64,000 nt of DNA, taken from positions 5,456,001 to 5,520,000 of the forward strand of contig NZ_CP011132.1 of the NCBI RefSeq assembly GCF_000981805.1, in the 5' to 3' direction. Position numbers and translations under genes: made by a program. Shown piece by piece: positions 43,979 to 51,019 of this stretch; the first letter of the stretch is position 1, and each line of letters begins with the position of its first letter. This stretch comes from Citrobacter amalonaticus Y19. GTDB taxonomy: Bacteria; Pseudomonadota; Gammaproteobacteria; Enterobacterales; Enterobacteriaceae. A model generated the notes under the pieces. That model was not told where the DNA came from. It made no database searches and saw nothing but the letters and a program-made list of their open reading frames with translations.

Positions 43979-44782
43979 TTAACTCAATTGCCCAAGGCAG
44001 GTTTTCAGGCTCAAACGGGTGGCTTCAACATCGCTGTGGATGATGGTGCACCAGTCGTCACGGTTAGCCCGAATATCCTCCAGCCAGCTGTTCAGGGCCT
44101 GATTGAATGCCATGGTTTTCTCGCGCTGCGGCCAGCTCATCTGGTTCGCGCTGTAAATGTCCTGCCCGGGCTGCGGCATCTGTACAGTTTGCTGTGTCGA
44201 CATCCGGGAAGTCACTGACCAGGTATCAGAGTTACCATCCCAGGAAGGCATCACAGGGAAGCCCGCACCGCGCAAAGCGATATCCCAGGTGGCATCAAAC
44301 AGGAATGTTTTCCCGTCTAACTCAAAAGTCACGGTGTCATGAAACCCCTGTGTTTGCGGCAAAATGGCCAGTATTTCCGGAGGAATGGGTAAATCAGCCC
44401 AGTCAAACTGCACCAGTTTTCGCCTTGCCGTAATACCACCGGCAACCAGCAGTCGTTCGGCCGCGGCGGCTTTATGACGACAATCGCCAAAACCCTGCTC
44501 AAACAGGCTCATGCTTTGGTCATTCCATGAACCGAGCTGATAGGGCATTCGCCTGACCAGTTCAAAAATGGCTCTCCGCAATTCCGTTGAGCCACTCTGA
44601 AGCCCGAGAGACTGCAAGATCCAGCCCGGTGTTATCGTCTCCTGAGCAGAGCGACGAGTGATTATTTTTTGCCATGTATTACTGACTCTTTCCGCCAGAG
44701 AGGCTGCCAGGGTTTCCCCCGGCAGTAATGTTGTCATCAGCAATGCTCCTGTGGTGGTGAGGAAATGTCTACGCGTCAACAT
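43979..44782 (-). CDS. Tat-exported transglutaminase-like cysteine protein
   Basis: 267 residues. Twin-arginine signal MLTRRHFLTTTGALL, cut after TLAA. The core resembles the transglutaminase fold: catalytic Cys in GFGDCRHKAAAA, His in GFHDTVTFEL and Asp in FLFDATWD. The two-gene unit with the methyltransferase-like protein is cotranscribed (8 bp gap). Function unknown; perhaps envelope protein modification. Common in metal-resistance clusters of this type only by my recollection. Confidence 0.75.
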   Translation of the reverse strand: MLTRRHFLTTTGALLMTTLLPGETLAASLAERVSNTWQKIITRRSAQETITPGWILQSLGLQSGSTELRRAIFELVRRMPYQLGSWNDQSMSLFEQGFGDCRHKAAAAERLLVAGGITARRKLVQFDWADLPIPPEILAILPQTQGFHDTVTFELDGKTFLFDATWDIALRGAGFPVMPSWDGNSDTWSVTSRMSTQQTVQMPQPGQDIYSANQMSWPQREKTMAFNQALNSWLEDIRANRDDWCTIIHSDVEATRLSLKTCLGQLS

Positions 44783-44790
44783 ATCGGGCG

Positions 44791-45711
44791 TTACACCTCC
44801 ACGCTGCGACGAAGCGCCGACATAACCAGTGATTCACAGACCACTTCTTCATCCTGCGCCCGATTCACGCCAGGGAAGACCATCTGGCTCATCGGGGACG
44901 AACGAAGCCGGTGATAGCGGGCAATCGCGCCATTCATGCCGCCCATTTGCTTGCGTCTGACCAGCCGCAGCCCGTGCTCCCAGGCGACTTCATCCATCGC
45001 ACTTGCCAGGACAGGATCATGGTTGAAGATTAAGACGCCATCCCCTTTCAGCAGGCGTGCTGCGCTGCGAAGGAATGCCGCGTAATCCTGCTCGAAATAG
45101 GCCGCTGCCTGGGAGTAGATAATATCGACCTCACCGGCCTGAACGCCCCGGTTCTCCAGGGCACACAGCCCGGCAGCCGTCACGTAAGGGTGCTCAGTCA
45201 CGCCTTTTGGTAGCGATTCATGCCATGGCGTGAGATTGGTGAAGTGCAGGAATGCACTCTCCCCGAGTTGCTCTCTGAAGCCCTCAGCAAGCCCGGAAAT
45301 TGTCGCCTGATGGCTGGCCGCTTCTTCTGCACGAAAACCCGCCCAGGCAGCACCAATTTCGAGGAAGGTGACGGTGCCATTTTTGTGGTGAATGTTCTTC
45401 GCGTAGTGAACGATATCGAACCCAATTTCCCGCGCCAGACGAAACGAACCGCCGCTGGAGGTCCAGGGGCCGTCAAAGCCAAAGGCGAGGATCGCTTTAA
45501 GCATCGAGCCCGTTTCCTGATGCATCATTTTCAGGAACGGAATGACCTTCCGCCGTGAAGGAACCGGAACATTCGGACGCAATTTTTTGGCCTGAAGGTC
45601 GCGATTAACGCCCATGCAGAGCGTCTGCCAGTGCAGGGGATCAATACGATAATTGAGTGCAGTGAAATTCCGCGCAATCTCGCGACGCGCCTGGATAGAG
45701 TCTTTATACAT
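44791..45711 (-). CDS. Putative SAM-dependent methyltransferase-like protein
   Basis: 306 residues, soluble. A nucleotide-binding-like FLEIGAAWAGFR segment near residue 115 and the VDIIYSQAAAYFEQD...LLKGDGVLIFNHD pattern fit a class I methyltransferase fold (strands 1, 4 and 5), but the Gly-rich loop is degenerate. No specific family recognised. Made with the transglutaminase-like protein. Confidence 0.6.
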   Translation of the reverse strand: MYKDSIQARREIARNFTALNYRIDPLHWQTLCMGVNRDLQAKKLRPNVPVPSRRKVIPFLKMMHQETGSMLKAILAFGFDGPWTSSGGSFRLAREIGFDIVHYAKNIHHKNGTVTFLEIGAAWAGFRAEEAASHQATISGLAEGFREQLGESAFLHFTNLTPWHESLPKGVTEHPYVTAAGLCALENRGVQAGEVDIIYSQAAAYFEQDYAAFLRSAARLLKGDGVLIFNHDPVLASAMDEVAWEHGLRLVRRKQMGGMNGAIARYHRLRSSPMSQMVFPGVNRAQDEEVVCESLVMSALRRSVEV

Positions 45712-45774
45712 AGCCTCTCCGCTAAATCTGAAGTTGATTAAAGCCGGGCAGGAAACAGCTGCCGGTAACAGCGA

Positions 45775-46137
45775 TCAGATCTGGCGGGTGCTGGGAGGAC
45801 GGTAGATGATGTCCGTGGCTTTAACCGGGCTACGGAGATCGGCAAGTGGCAACCATCTGTCTGCTACAGGGGAGAGGGAAATCTCCACAGAGGGCGGCTG
45901 TTCAGGGGTTTCATGGAAATGGTCTGTCTGATGATGACCTGCGTGACCAGACTGAGGGATATCCGAATCGTGAGAGTGATCCTGCATTGTCATGGTGACT
46001 TCTGCATCGTGCAGATTCATCTCGTAGCCTGTCAGGCCGTTTGTACCGTGCGACGCAAACGTCCCCATCGACGACATCATCATGCCAAAGGCCATGATGA
46101 CAATCATCAGAACATAACGGGGTGAACGCTTAAACAT
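45775..46137 (-). CDS. His-rich exported protein
   Basis: 120 residues from the second Met. One N-terminal hydrophobic segment (MIVIMAFGMMMSSMGTFAS) that may be a signal peptide, then a His/Asp-rich region (DHSHDSDIPQSGHAGHHQTDHFHE) that should bind metal. A GC-tract operator lies 59 bp upstream. Likely a periplasmic metal-binding protein induced with the nickel genes; function is inference. Confidence 0.72.
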   Translation of the reverse strand: MFKRSPRYVLMIVIMAFGMMMSSMGTFASHGTNGLTGYEMNLHDAEVTMTMQDHSHDSDIPQSGHAGHHQTDHFHETPEQPPSVEISLSPVADRWLPLADLRSPVKATDIIYRPPSTRQI

Positions 46138-46195
46138 CAGGTACATCGCTCAATGCTTCTCTCAATGGACAATGACAATGGTTTAAAAAGATTAG

Positions 46196-46214
46196 CATCC
46201 CCCCGGGGAGGATG
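46196..46214. promoter_or_regulatory. GC-tract operator upstream of His-rich protein
   Basis: CATCCCCCC-G-GGGAGGATG, nearly perfect palindrome of the same type as the ncr operators; links this gene to the same repressor. Confidence 0.7.
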
Positions 46215-46250
46215 TAAGGGCTGGAGTGTAAAGTCTTGTATTGCCGGGAT

Positions 46251-46280
46251 GAATAAAATGGGCCCGCATCATGCGGGCCC
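46251..46280 (-). terminator. Terminator after the membrane anchor gene
   Basis: GGGCCCGC-ATCAT-GCGGGCCC with ATTTTATT following on the minus strand. Confidence 0.85.
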
Positions 46281-46286
46281 GATCAA

Positions 46287-46976
46287 TCAGATGACGCGCT
46301 TGATACTCATGTACTCCCCGTTGGTATCCAGTTGGATCGTGATCGTCTGCGAACCTCGATTTCGCCAGAACCAGCCGTGCTTCCCGTCAAAGGCGGCCTG
46401 CAATACCCCATCTCCGGAGGTTATCTGCCGGTCCTTGCCATAGCCGTGGTAAAACCCTTTCGGTGCGTTAACCGGATCGCCGTGCGCATCAACGTTTACA
46501 GGGCCGGAACTCATCCACTGAAAAGCCACCCGGGCGTCCTTACGCATTTCCATCTTCACTTCAGCCGCTTCATTCGGTTTCAGCGTAATCAGCAACTGAT
46601 TGCGTTGAGAACCGGTTGTTGATACTTCCGGCGAACGGGTTGTCACTGGTGCGCTAAGTTCCGGGTAGTTGTTTTGTGTGATCGTCGGCGGATTATCCGG
46701 CACCGGGCGTTCATTTTCCGGGGTCGTTGACTGCCCCCATTGACCTATACTTGCTTGTTTATCTGCAACGGCTTCAGCAGCCAGTTGTGTTTTTATCTCT
46801 CCCATTTGCTTGAGACCCAGCAAACGTCCTACGCCTGTCGGATCGATACCATATTCGGAAGGCATGACGATAGTGATCAGCAGTGTCAGCGCAACAATCG
46901 CCGCCAGGATGGTTGATTGCATCAGTTTGAATGCCGACGGCAATTCTGCACGGGTAGGTAAATCAGTGTTATACAT
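46287..46976 (-). CDS. Single-pass membrane anchor protein partnered with HupE
   Basis: 229 residues. One membrane segment (about 20-42), a Pro/Thr-rich spacer with a Met-rich or Glu-rich linker, and a C-terminal beta domain (LLITLKPNEAAEVKMEMRKDARVAFQWMSSGPVNVDAHG) that carries conserved Tyr/His residues (GFYHGYGKDRQI). Commonly annotated as transmembrane anchor protein next to HupE/UreJ genes. 13 bp downstream of the HupE gene. Function unknown. Confidence 0.75.
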   Translation of the reverse strand: MYNTDLPTRAELPSAFKLMQSTILAAIVALTLLITIVMPSEYGIDPTGVGRLLGLKQMGEIKTQLAAEAVADKQASIGQWGQSTTPENERPVPDNPPTITQNNYPELSAPVTTRSPEVSTTGSQRNQLLITLKPNEAAEVKMEMRKDARVAFQWMSSGPVNVDAHGDPVNAPKGFYHGYGKDRQITSGDGVLQAAFDGKHGWFWRNRGSQTITIQLDTNGEYMSIKRVI

Positions 46977-46989
46977 TCTCTTTTCTCCC

Positions 46990-47727
46990 TCAGGCTAAAA
47001 TGTAGCCACAAATCTGGTAACTCATTAACAGGAAACCGGCGCTCATCATGACGACGTTGGCGGTGTAGGCATGGCGGAAAAAGCCCGCCGTCTGCCGCCA
47101 GTAGCTCATGATGATCAGGATGGCGCTGAGCGCCAGCAGCTGGCCTATCTCCACCCCGACATTGAAGGCAATCAGGTTGACGAAAAGGCCATCGGGAGAG
47201 ATTTCGAACTCCTTGATTTTGGTCGCCAGACCAAAGCCGTGGAAGAAACCAAAGATGAGCGTGGCCAGCTTCGTGTTTGGCTGAAAACCAAACCAGCGCT
47301 GGAAAGCTCCAAGGTTATCAAGTGCTTTGTAGACCACTGACAGACCGATAATGGCATCAATAAGATAAGCGCTGACGCTGATATTGAAGAACGTGCCGAT
47401 AAGCAGCGTCGTTGAGTGCCCGACAGCAAACAGGCTGACGTACAGCCCGATATCGCGCATTTTGTAGAGAAAGAAAATCACGCCAAACAGAAACAGCAGG
47501 TGATCGTAACCGGTCACCATGTGCTTCGCGCCAAGATAGATAAACGGAATGATGTTAATCCCGGTGATTTCCTGGATGTACCCTTTGTCGCCCTCCGCCA
47601 CGCCGTGGGCAGACGCGCCCTGGCTGTAGAACAGCAATAACAACAAAAAAAACAGACAAGCTGAACGCGCCTGAGCAGAAAGCAGGCCACCGCTCAACCG
47701 GCCCTGCATATCAAGGCTGGTATTCAT
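46990..47727 (-). CDS. HupE/UreJ-family metal permease
   Basis: 245 residues. Signal-like N-terminus, then six membrane segments with the HupE motifs MVTGYDHLLFLFGVIFFLY (H-x-x-x-G-x-D-H-L), GHSTTLL, FGFFHGFGLA and AFNVGVEIGQL. HupE/UreJ proteins move nickel or cobalt; in resistance clusters a role in metal transport or export is assumed. Forms an operon with the membrane anchor gene. Confidence 0.9.
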   Translation of the reverse strand: MNTSLDMQGRLSGGLLSAQARSACLFFLLLLLFYSQGASAHGVAEGDKGYIQEITGINIIPFIYLGAKHMVTGYDHLLFLFGVIFFLYKMRDIGLYVSLFAVGHSTTLLIGTFFNISVSAYLIDAIIGLSVVYKALDNLGAFQRWFGFQPNTKLATLIFGFFHGFGLATKIKEFEISPDGLFVNLIAFNVGVEIGQLLALSAILIIMSYWRQTAGFFRHAYTANVVMMSAGFLLMSYQICGYILA

Positions 47728-47770
47728 AAAAACCCTTACAGTTTGAATAATAACGAATTAAAGGAAGTTA

Positions 47771-48148
47771 TTAGGCAATCAGGGATCTCGGAGGGCGTTC
47801 GGGGGCGGCCAGGGGCATCCGCAGGATTTGTTCTGAACTCAGCGCAAACATCGCCCGCATGCCTGCGTTCCAGGCCTGCAAAGCAGTCAGTGTGAAGAGT
47901 TTGTTCAGATCGTGGGAATGATCGGCATTGAGGTGATGCACGTTACCGTGCGAGTGGAACAGCAACGGATCGTGCTCATTCAGCGGTTCATCGCTGTCGT
48001 GCTGATGGTCACTGATGGACGTTGTATCCTGGACGTTGTAGACAGCCTGTGGTTTTGCCATAAGCGAACTGCTCAGCACGGCAACAGCCATGATGATAAG
48101 CACGATTCTGGAAATGACTTCACGGCTGATAAACACAGTCAACGGCAT
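47771..48148 (-). CDS. His-rich exported protein near right end of unit
   Basis: About 125 residues from the Met of MPLTVFISREV; a longer start adds seven residues. N-terminal hydrophobic segment (IVLIIMAVAVLSSSLMA) and a His/Asp-rich stretch (DHQHDSDEPLNEHDPLLFHSH and HHLNADHSHD). Resembles the His-rich protein encoded 1.6 kb to the left in plan but not in sequence. First gene of the HupE operon. Function unknown, metal binding inferred. Confidence 0.68.
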   Translation of the reverse strand: MPLTVFISREVISRIVLIIMAVAVLSSSLMAKPQAVYNVQDTTSISDHQHDSDEPLNEHDPLLFHSHGNVHHLNADHSHDLNKLFTLTALQAWNAGMRAMFALSSEQILRMPLAAPERPPRSLIA

Positions 48149-48264
48149 CCTGATGATACAAGGTAACAACGTGCGTAATGTATCCGCTATGCTGGCCTGA
48201 TTTCAATAGCTGTTTTGAGTCTCGTTTTGTCTGAAATATTTCAATATTTCCTAGCTTCCATTTT

Positions 48265-48338
48265 TGGCACAGAGCTGTCTGTCAGATTAGGTTTGGCTCT
48301 GTGCCATAGATGTGTCAGGTCATATCTGAGCTAATACA
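48265..48338 (-). repeat. Right terminal inverted repeat of the metal unit
   Basis: Read inward on the minus strand it starts TGTATTAGCTCAGATATGAC and repeats ACCTGACA and ATCTGACAG at 18 and 51 bp from the tip, the same spacing as the left end. Confidence 0.85.
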
Positions 48339-48345
48339 ACTGATG
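48339..48345 (+). repeat. Target-site duplication, right copy
   Basis: ACTGATG, identical and in the same orientation as the copy at the left end. Confidence 0.85.
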
Positions 48346-48399
48346 CCTGTCTGTATTTCATCCATGGCGCACTGTCTGAAACTTTCAGGAAATCACTGA
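48346..48399 (+). pseudogene. 3' part of the small interrupted ORF
   Basis: Seventeen codons plus TGA continue the frame of the ORF begun at 37454 once the unit and one target repeat are removed. Confidence 0.6.
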
Positions 48400-48606
48400 G
48401 AGAAAAAGAAAACGCTCATAAAATGTAAAAATATGATCCTTTTTTCTGATCAATTTAAACATGACACATTTTCTCAGGATATTCTCAGCAGTAGTGACTT
48501 TCCCGTTAAGGGCTTCATCGTCCTGGTTCAAACCACAATGTGGGAAGATCTTTGCGTTGACACTATTGCCTGAGGTGCGGGAATTGTGTACGCTTAATTT
48601 GCTAAC

Positions 48607-48761
48607 GTTGTCTCTGACAACTGCCAATGCCTGAGTGATTTGAGACAGGCGCCTTCGGGTAATCACATGCCAATGCCATCATAACCTGAGAGATGGTGCT
48701 TTCGGGCGGTTCAAACCTGTTTAACCTTTGCAAACAGGAACCTGATTACAGGTTAAGGTCC
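48607..48761 (+). ncRNA. Tandem pseudoknot element, copy 2 (STAXI-like)
   Basis: Same architecture as copy 1. Leading hairpin GTTG/CAAC; unit 1 stems GCCTG/CAGGC and GTGATT/AATCAC; unit 2 stems GCCATC/GATGGT and AACC/GGTT; UUCG mini-hairpins in both units; trailing hairpins CCTGTTT/AAACAGG and AACCTG/CAGGTT, then AAGGTCC. Nearly every stem differs in sequence from copy 1 but keeps pairing, which is strong evidence for structure. It sits just ahead of the seven-gene block that includes an ArdC-type antirestriction gene, the context expected of STAXI motifs. It could be a promoter active on single-stranded DNA, a leader RNA or a protein-binding DNA fold. Confidence 0.85.
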
Positions 48762-48828
48762 TTTTCTACTTAACTTCACACTACCAAACACCTGATTTAC
48801 TCATCCGGCATTTTTGGCCTGATTCTCA

Positions 48829-48880
48829 CCCTAAGGGATACTTTCCCTTTGGGACGGTTCCCTTTTTTCATAAGGAATCG
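48829..48880 (+). promoter_or_regulatory. Switch-like leader 1
   Basis: CCCTAAGGG pairs with CCCTTTGGG (one mismatch). Downstream CGGTTCC can pair with GGAATCG, which contains the ribosome-binding site of the first gene of the block; outer GGG and CCC extend this. Pairing of the second strand back to the first segment is weak in this copy. Confidence 0.6.
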
Positions 48881-48885
48881 TACCC

Positions 48886-49302
48886 ATGCATTACACCAGC
48901 ATGATCAATCCGCTCGCGTTACTGAGTTGTGACTCACCCGCTTCTGCAAAAATCATTGTGGATTACGTAAAAACTCAGCTTAACGTTCGTCTGGATAACA
49001 AACTCATAGTCGACGCAGATCCTCAGGTTCCTGCTGACGGCCTTCCTGATTACCTGACTTTTCTCAGACATGTCGCGTATACAGTTGGTTTTGCAACTGA
49101 GCATGGCTTCATAAAACATACCTTTGTCGAAGAAGCAGTGAGCGAGCTTACGCTTCTGGGGACAGATGTTCACAGTTTTCACTGGAGTACAGCTTTTCTT
49201 CAGGGCGTTACCAGGTCTCGCGAGGAAAAAGAGCTGGACGAAGCTACAGAGCAATTGCGCGAAATGTTTTATCAGAGCGCCCATTTCTCAGACATCGCCT
49301 GA
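48886..49302 (+). CDS. Leading-block protein 1, unknown function
   Basis: 138 residues, no membrane segment or known motif; ends in an acidic helix (SREEKELDEATEQLREMF). ATG after AAGGAATCGTACCC. First of seven genes behind the second STAXI-like element. Small uncharacterised proteins like this are common in the leading regions of conjugative plasmids; the role is unknown. Confidence 0.68.
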   Translation: MHYTSMINPLALLSCDSPASAKIIVDYVKTQLNVRLDNKLIVDADPQVPADGLPDYLTFLRHVAYTVGFATEHGFIKHTFVEEAVSELTLLGTDVHSFHWSTAFLQGVTRSREEKELDEATEQLREMFYQSAHFSDIA

Positions 49303-49329
49303 CGGCCTTATTAGTCGAAGATTTTCTCA

Positions 49330-49388
49330 CCCTAACGGGACTTCTGTCCCGGTCAGGGACAGGATTCCACAACTCTTTAAGGAATCCT
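49330..49388 (+). promoter_or_regulatory. Switch-like leader 2
   Basis: CCCTAACGGG pairs with CCCGGTCAGGG. AGGATTCC then pairs perfectly with GGAATCCT across a 12-base loop, covering the ribosome-binding site. The same strand can instead pair with CTGTCC upstream through GGACAG. Confidence 0.7.
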
Positions 49389-49390
49389 TT

Positions 49391-49756
49391 ATGAACGAGT
49401 TAATTCTCACCGAAGATTTTCACATCCGTGCCAGCGAGCGTAATGCTCACAAAGTTGCACTGGCTAAAGCGGAAGGCGAACTGCTGAGTATCGCAGCGCT
49501 TCGCCGCCTTGACCTAAATACCGGGACAGATGAAGACGGCTTTCCGTATTACGTCTGGGATATGGCTTCTGTTGCCCGGGAACTGGCTGAACTGTATGTT
49601 CGAAAACTTATACCGGGATCATGGGAGGCATTCTTTAACGACCTCTGCCGCATGGCAGAAGGTATTGATAAAGAAGCCTGGACATATTTCTACAAAAGCG
49701 CAGTCAAAGACGAAGAGGCCTTTCTGTCTATGGAACGCAGCGATGCTGATTTCTGA
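49391..49756 (+). CDS. Leading-block protein 2, unknown function
   Basis: 121 residues, acidic, soluble. Contains FHIRASERNAHKVALAKAEGEL and DEDGFPYYVWDMASVARELAELYV. No family recalled. Separate leader suggests individual translational control. Confidence 0.68.
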   Translation: MNELILTEDFHIRASERNAHKVALAKAEGELLSIAALRRLDLNTGTDEDGFPYYVWDMASVARELAELYVRKLIPGSWEAFFNDLCRMAEGIDKEAWTYFYKSAVKDEEAFLSMERSDADF

Positions 49757-49770
49757 CGTGATGCACTGAA

Positions 49771-49912
49771 CCCTATGGGGACTTTCTCCATACGGAGGTG
49801 GTTGTGTTTTCTGAATGAAGCCAGCTTATAACTGATGTACCAACCCATGCGGGGACAACCTCCCTGCATCTGCGGTGATGGTTTTCTCCGCATTAACTAA
49901 GGAGAAAACCAT
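49771..49912 (+). promoter_or_regulatory. Switch-like leader 3 (double)
   Basis: A first hairpin CCCTATGGGG/CTCCATACGG is followed 50 bp later by ATGCGGGGA/TCCCTGCAT. Then ATGGTTTTCTCC pairs perfectly over 12 bp with GGAGAAAACCAT, the ribosome-binding site and start codon itself. The same segment can pair with GGGGACAACC upstream at 8 of 10 positions. This is the strongest start-masking helix of the set. Confidence 0.75.
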
Positions 49913-50219
49913 GAGCAGTATAATACTGTTGTTTATCACCCATACCACGCGCGTCCTCAGCCGCATTTCAGAAGCAATGCGGCAGCAGCAGGCCGAATGG
50001 TTCACCAACCGTAGCGGTCACAGCAGTTTCCGCGCCGAGGTCGTTCAGTCTGAAGGGGGTTTTACCGCCATCATTTCACGCAGAACGGGCTACAGTTCGC
50101 GTGACTGGCAGTATCAGCAACTGGCCAGCGCCGGTCAGTTTGCCTCCGCACGTAAGGCTTTACGGGCGGGACGGCAGATGGCGCAGCAGATGGCCTGGCT
50201 GCGTTACCGTTTCGACTGA
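49911..50219 (+). CDS. Leading-block protein 3, unknown function
   Basis: 102 residues, basic. Hydrophobic N-terminus (MSSIILLFITHTTRVLS) that could be a membrane anchor, then Arg/Gln-rich helices (SARKALRAGRQMAQQMAWLRYRF). The start codon lies in a strong hairpin. No family recognised. Confidence 0.65.
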   Translation: MSSIILLFITHTTRVLSRISEAMRQQQAEWFTNRSGHSSFRAEVVQSEGGFTAIISRRTGYSSRDWQYQQLASAGQFASARKALRAGRQMAQQMAWLRYRFD

Positions 50220-50244
50220 ATCAGTTCTGACTGATTAACACTTC

Positions 50245-50295
50245 CCGGAGGGACCTTCCCTCCAGGGGAGGTCTCCTCCTTATTAATTTAAGGAG
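50245..50295 (+). promoter_or_regulatory. Switch-like leader 4
   Basis: GGAGGG pairs with CCCTCC; GACCT pairs with AGGTC; and CTCCTTA pairs with TAAGGAG, the ribosome-binding site, across a 6-base loop. The second and third pairings adjoin and compete. Confidence 0.7.
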
Positions 50296-50300
50296 TCCTG

Positions 50301-50924
50301 ATGATTCGCTTTACCTCAACCGAATTACGCCCTCTTTTATCACAGCAGGGCGGTATGCAAAGGCCACTGCTGCTTGAAAAGAACCTTGGTATATACATCC
50401 GGGTTCCGGATGACCGAAACCCCGGCGAATGGCTCAGGGCATGGGCGGAAGGTTGTAATCCCTCGAAAGATGCAAACTGGTCGGAAAATGCAGACCTGTT
50501 AATTCCCGGGAAGGAATACGCTTTTCAGACCTTTATGGAGCAGAGCAAATTCGACGCCGTTCTGAACGAACACCACGATCTTTTTATGATGCCATCGGCC
50601 GGTCCACTGGGGACTGGTATGACAATTCGTAAGGAGACCTGCCCGCCAGAAAAGGTGTATGTCCTGGTGGAGGAATATCGCAGCAATATTCGCTGGCTCT
50701 ACGATCAGTCTCTCCGGCATTTACCTGCCTGTGTAGGGAATGCGGAACGTCTGAGCTGGCGCTCACAGGCGCTGTCTGTGCTTGACAGGGTAATCCGTCT
50801 CGACTGTAAACGGGCAAAACCGGCTGATCGCACGATGTTTGAGAGTGCGGTTCGCAGCGTACGCAGCAGCGTCAGCGAGGTGATGTCTGATGGCTCTTTC
50901 CGTTACGCGGGAACCCGCCGCTAG
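50301..50924 (+). CDS. Leading-block protein 4, unknown function
   Basis: 207 residues, soluble. Features: EWLRAWAEGCNPSKDANW, KETCPPEKVYVLVEEYRSNIRWLYDQSL and a C-terminal helix. Sequence looks like proteins of plasmid leading regions annotated as DUF-type; I cannot name the family with confidence. Confidence 0.7.
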   Translation: MIRFTSTELRPLLSQQGGMQRPLLLEKNLGIYIRVPDDRNPGEWLRAWAEGCNPSKDANWSENADLLIPGKEYAFQTFMEQSKFDAVLNEHHDLFMMPSAGPLGTGMTIRKETCPPEKVYVLVEEYRSNIRWLYDQSLRHLPACVGNAERLSWRSQALSVLDRVIRLDCKRAKPADRTMFESAVRSVRSSVSEVMSDGSFRYAGTRR

Positions 50925-50959
50925 GTTGTATTACTGACTATCTCTGACTTTTTTCCACT

Positions 50960-51018
50960 CCCGGTGGCGCATTCTTCCGCCCCGGGGAGGATGCGCCCTT
51001 TTTTACAGGTTGCATCCT
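50960..51018 (+). promoter_or_regulatory. Switch-like leader 5 (ardC)
   Basis: CCGG/CCGG and GGCG/CGCC form the first hairpin; GGCGCAT pairs with ATGCGCC; AGGATGC pairs perfectly with GCATCCT next to the start codon. The second and third pairings share ATGC and exclude each other. Confidence 0.75.
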
Positions 51019-51019
51019 T

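Larger units (their letters stand above)
37490..48338. mobile_element. 10.85-kb transposase-less transposable unit with Ni/Co and chromate resistance
   Basis: Both ends begin TGTATTAGCTCAGA and share about 70 bp of imperfect inverted repeat with equally spaced inner motifs, and the unit is bracketed by a 7-bp direct repeat. Inside are eleven genes, all explained as metal-handling or envelope proteins; none resembles a transposase, resolvase or AAA-type transposition protein. TG...CA ends with several internal binding repeats are seen in Mu/Tn7/IS21-type DDE transposons, so mobilisation in trans is likely. It is inserted between the recombinase-like gene and the second STAXI-like element. Confidence 0.85.

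Noticed and set aside
37490..48338. Metal region as an ordinary Tn3- or Tn7-family transposon
   Set aside because: Ends lack the 38-bp Tn3 sequence, the duplication is 7 bp rather than 5, and there is no transposase or resolvase; kept as unclassified.
48385..48666. Minus-strand ORF over STAXI-like copy 2
   Set aside because: Antisense of the structured element and its upstream region; no ribosome-binding site.
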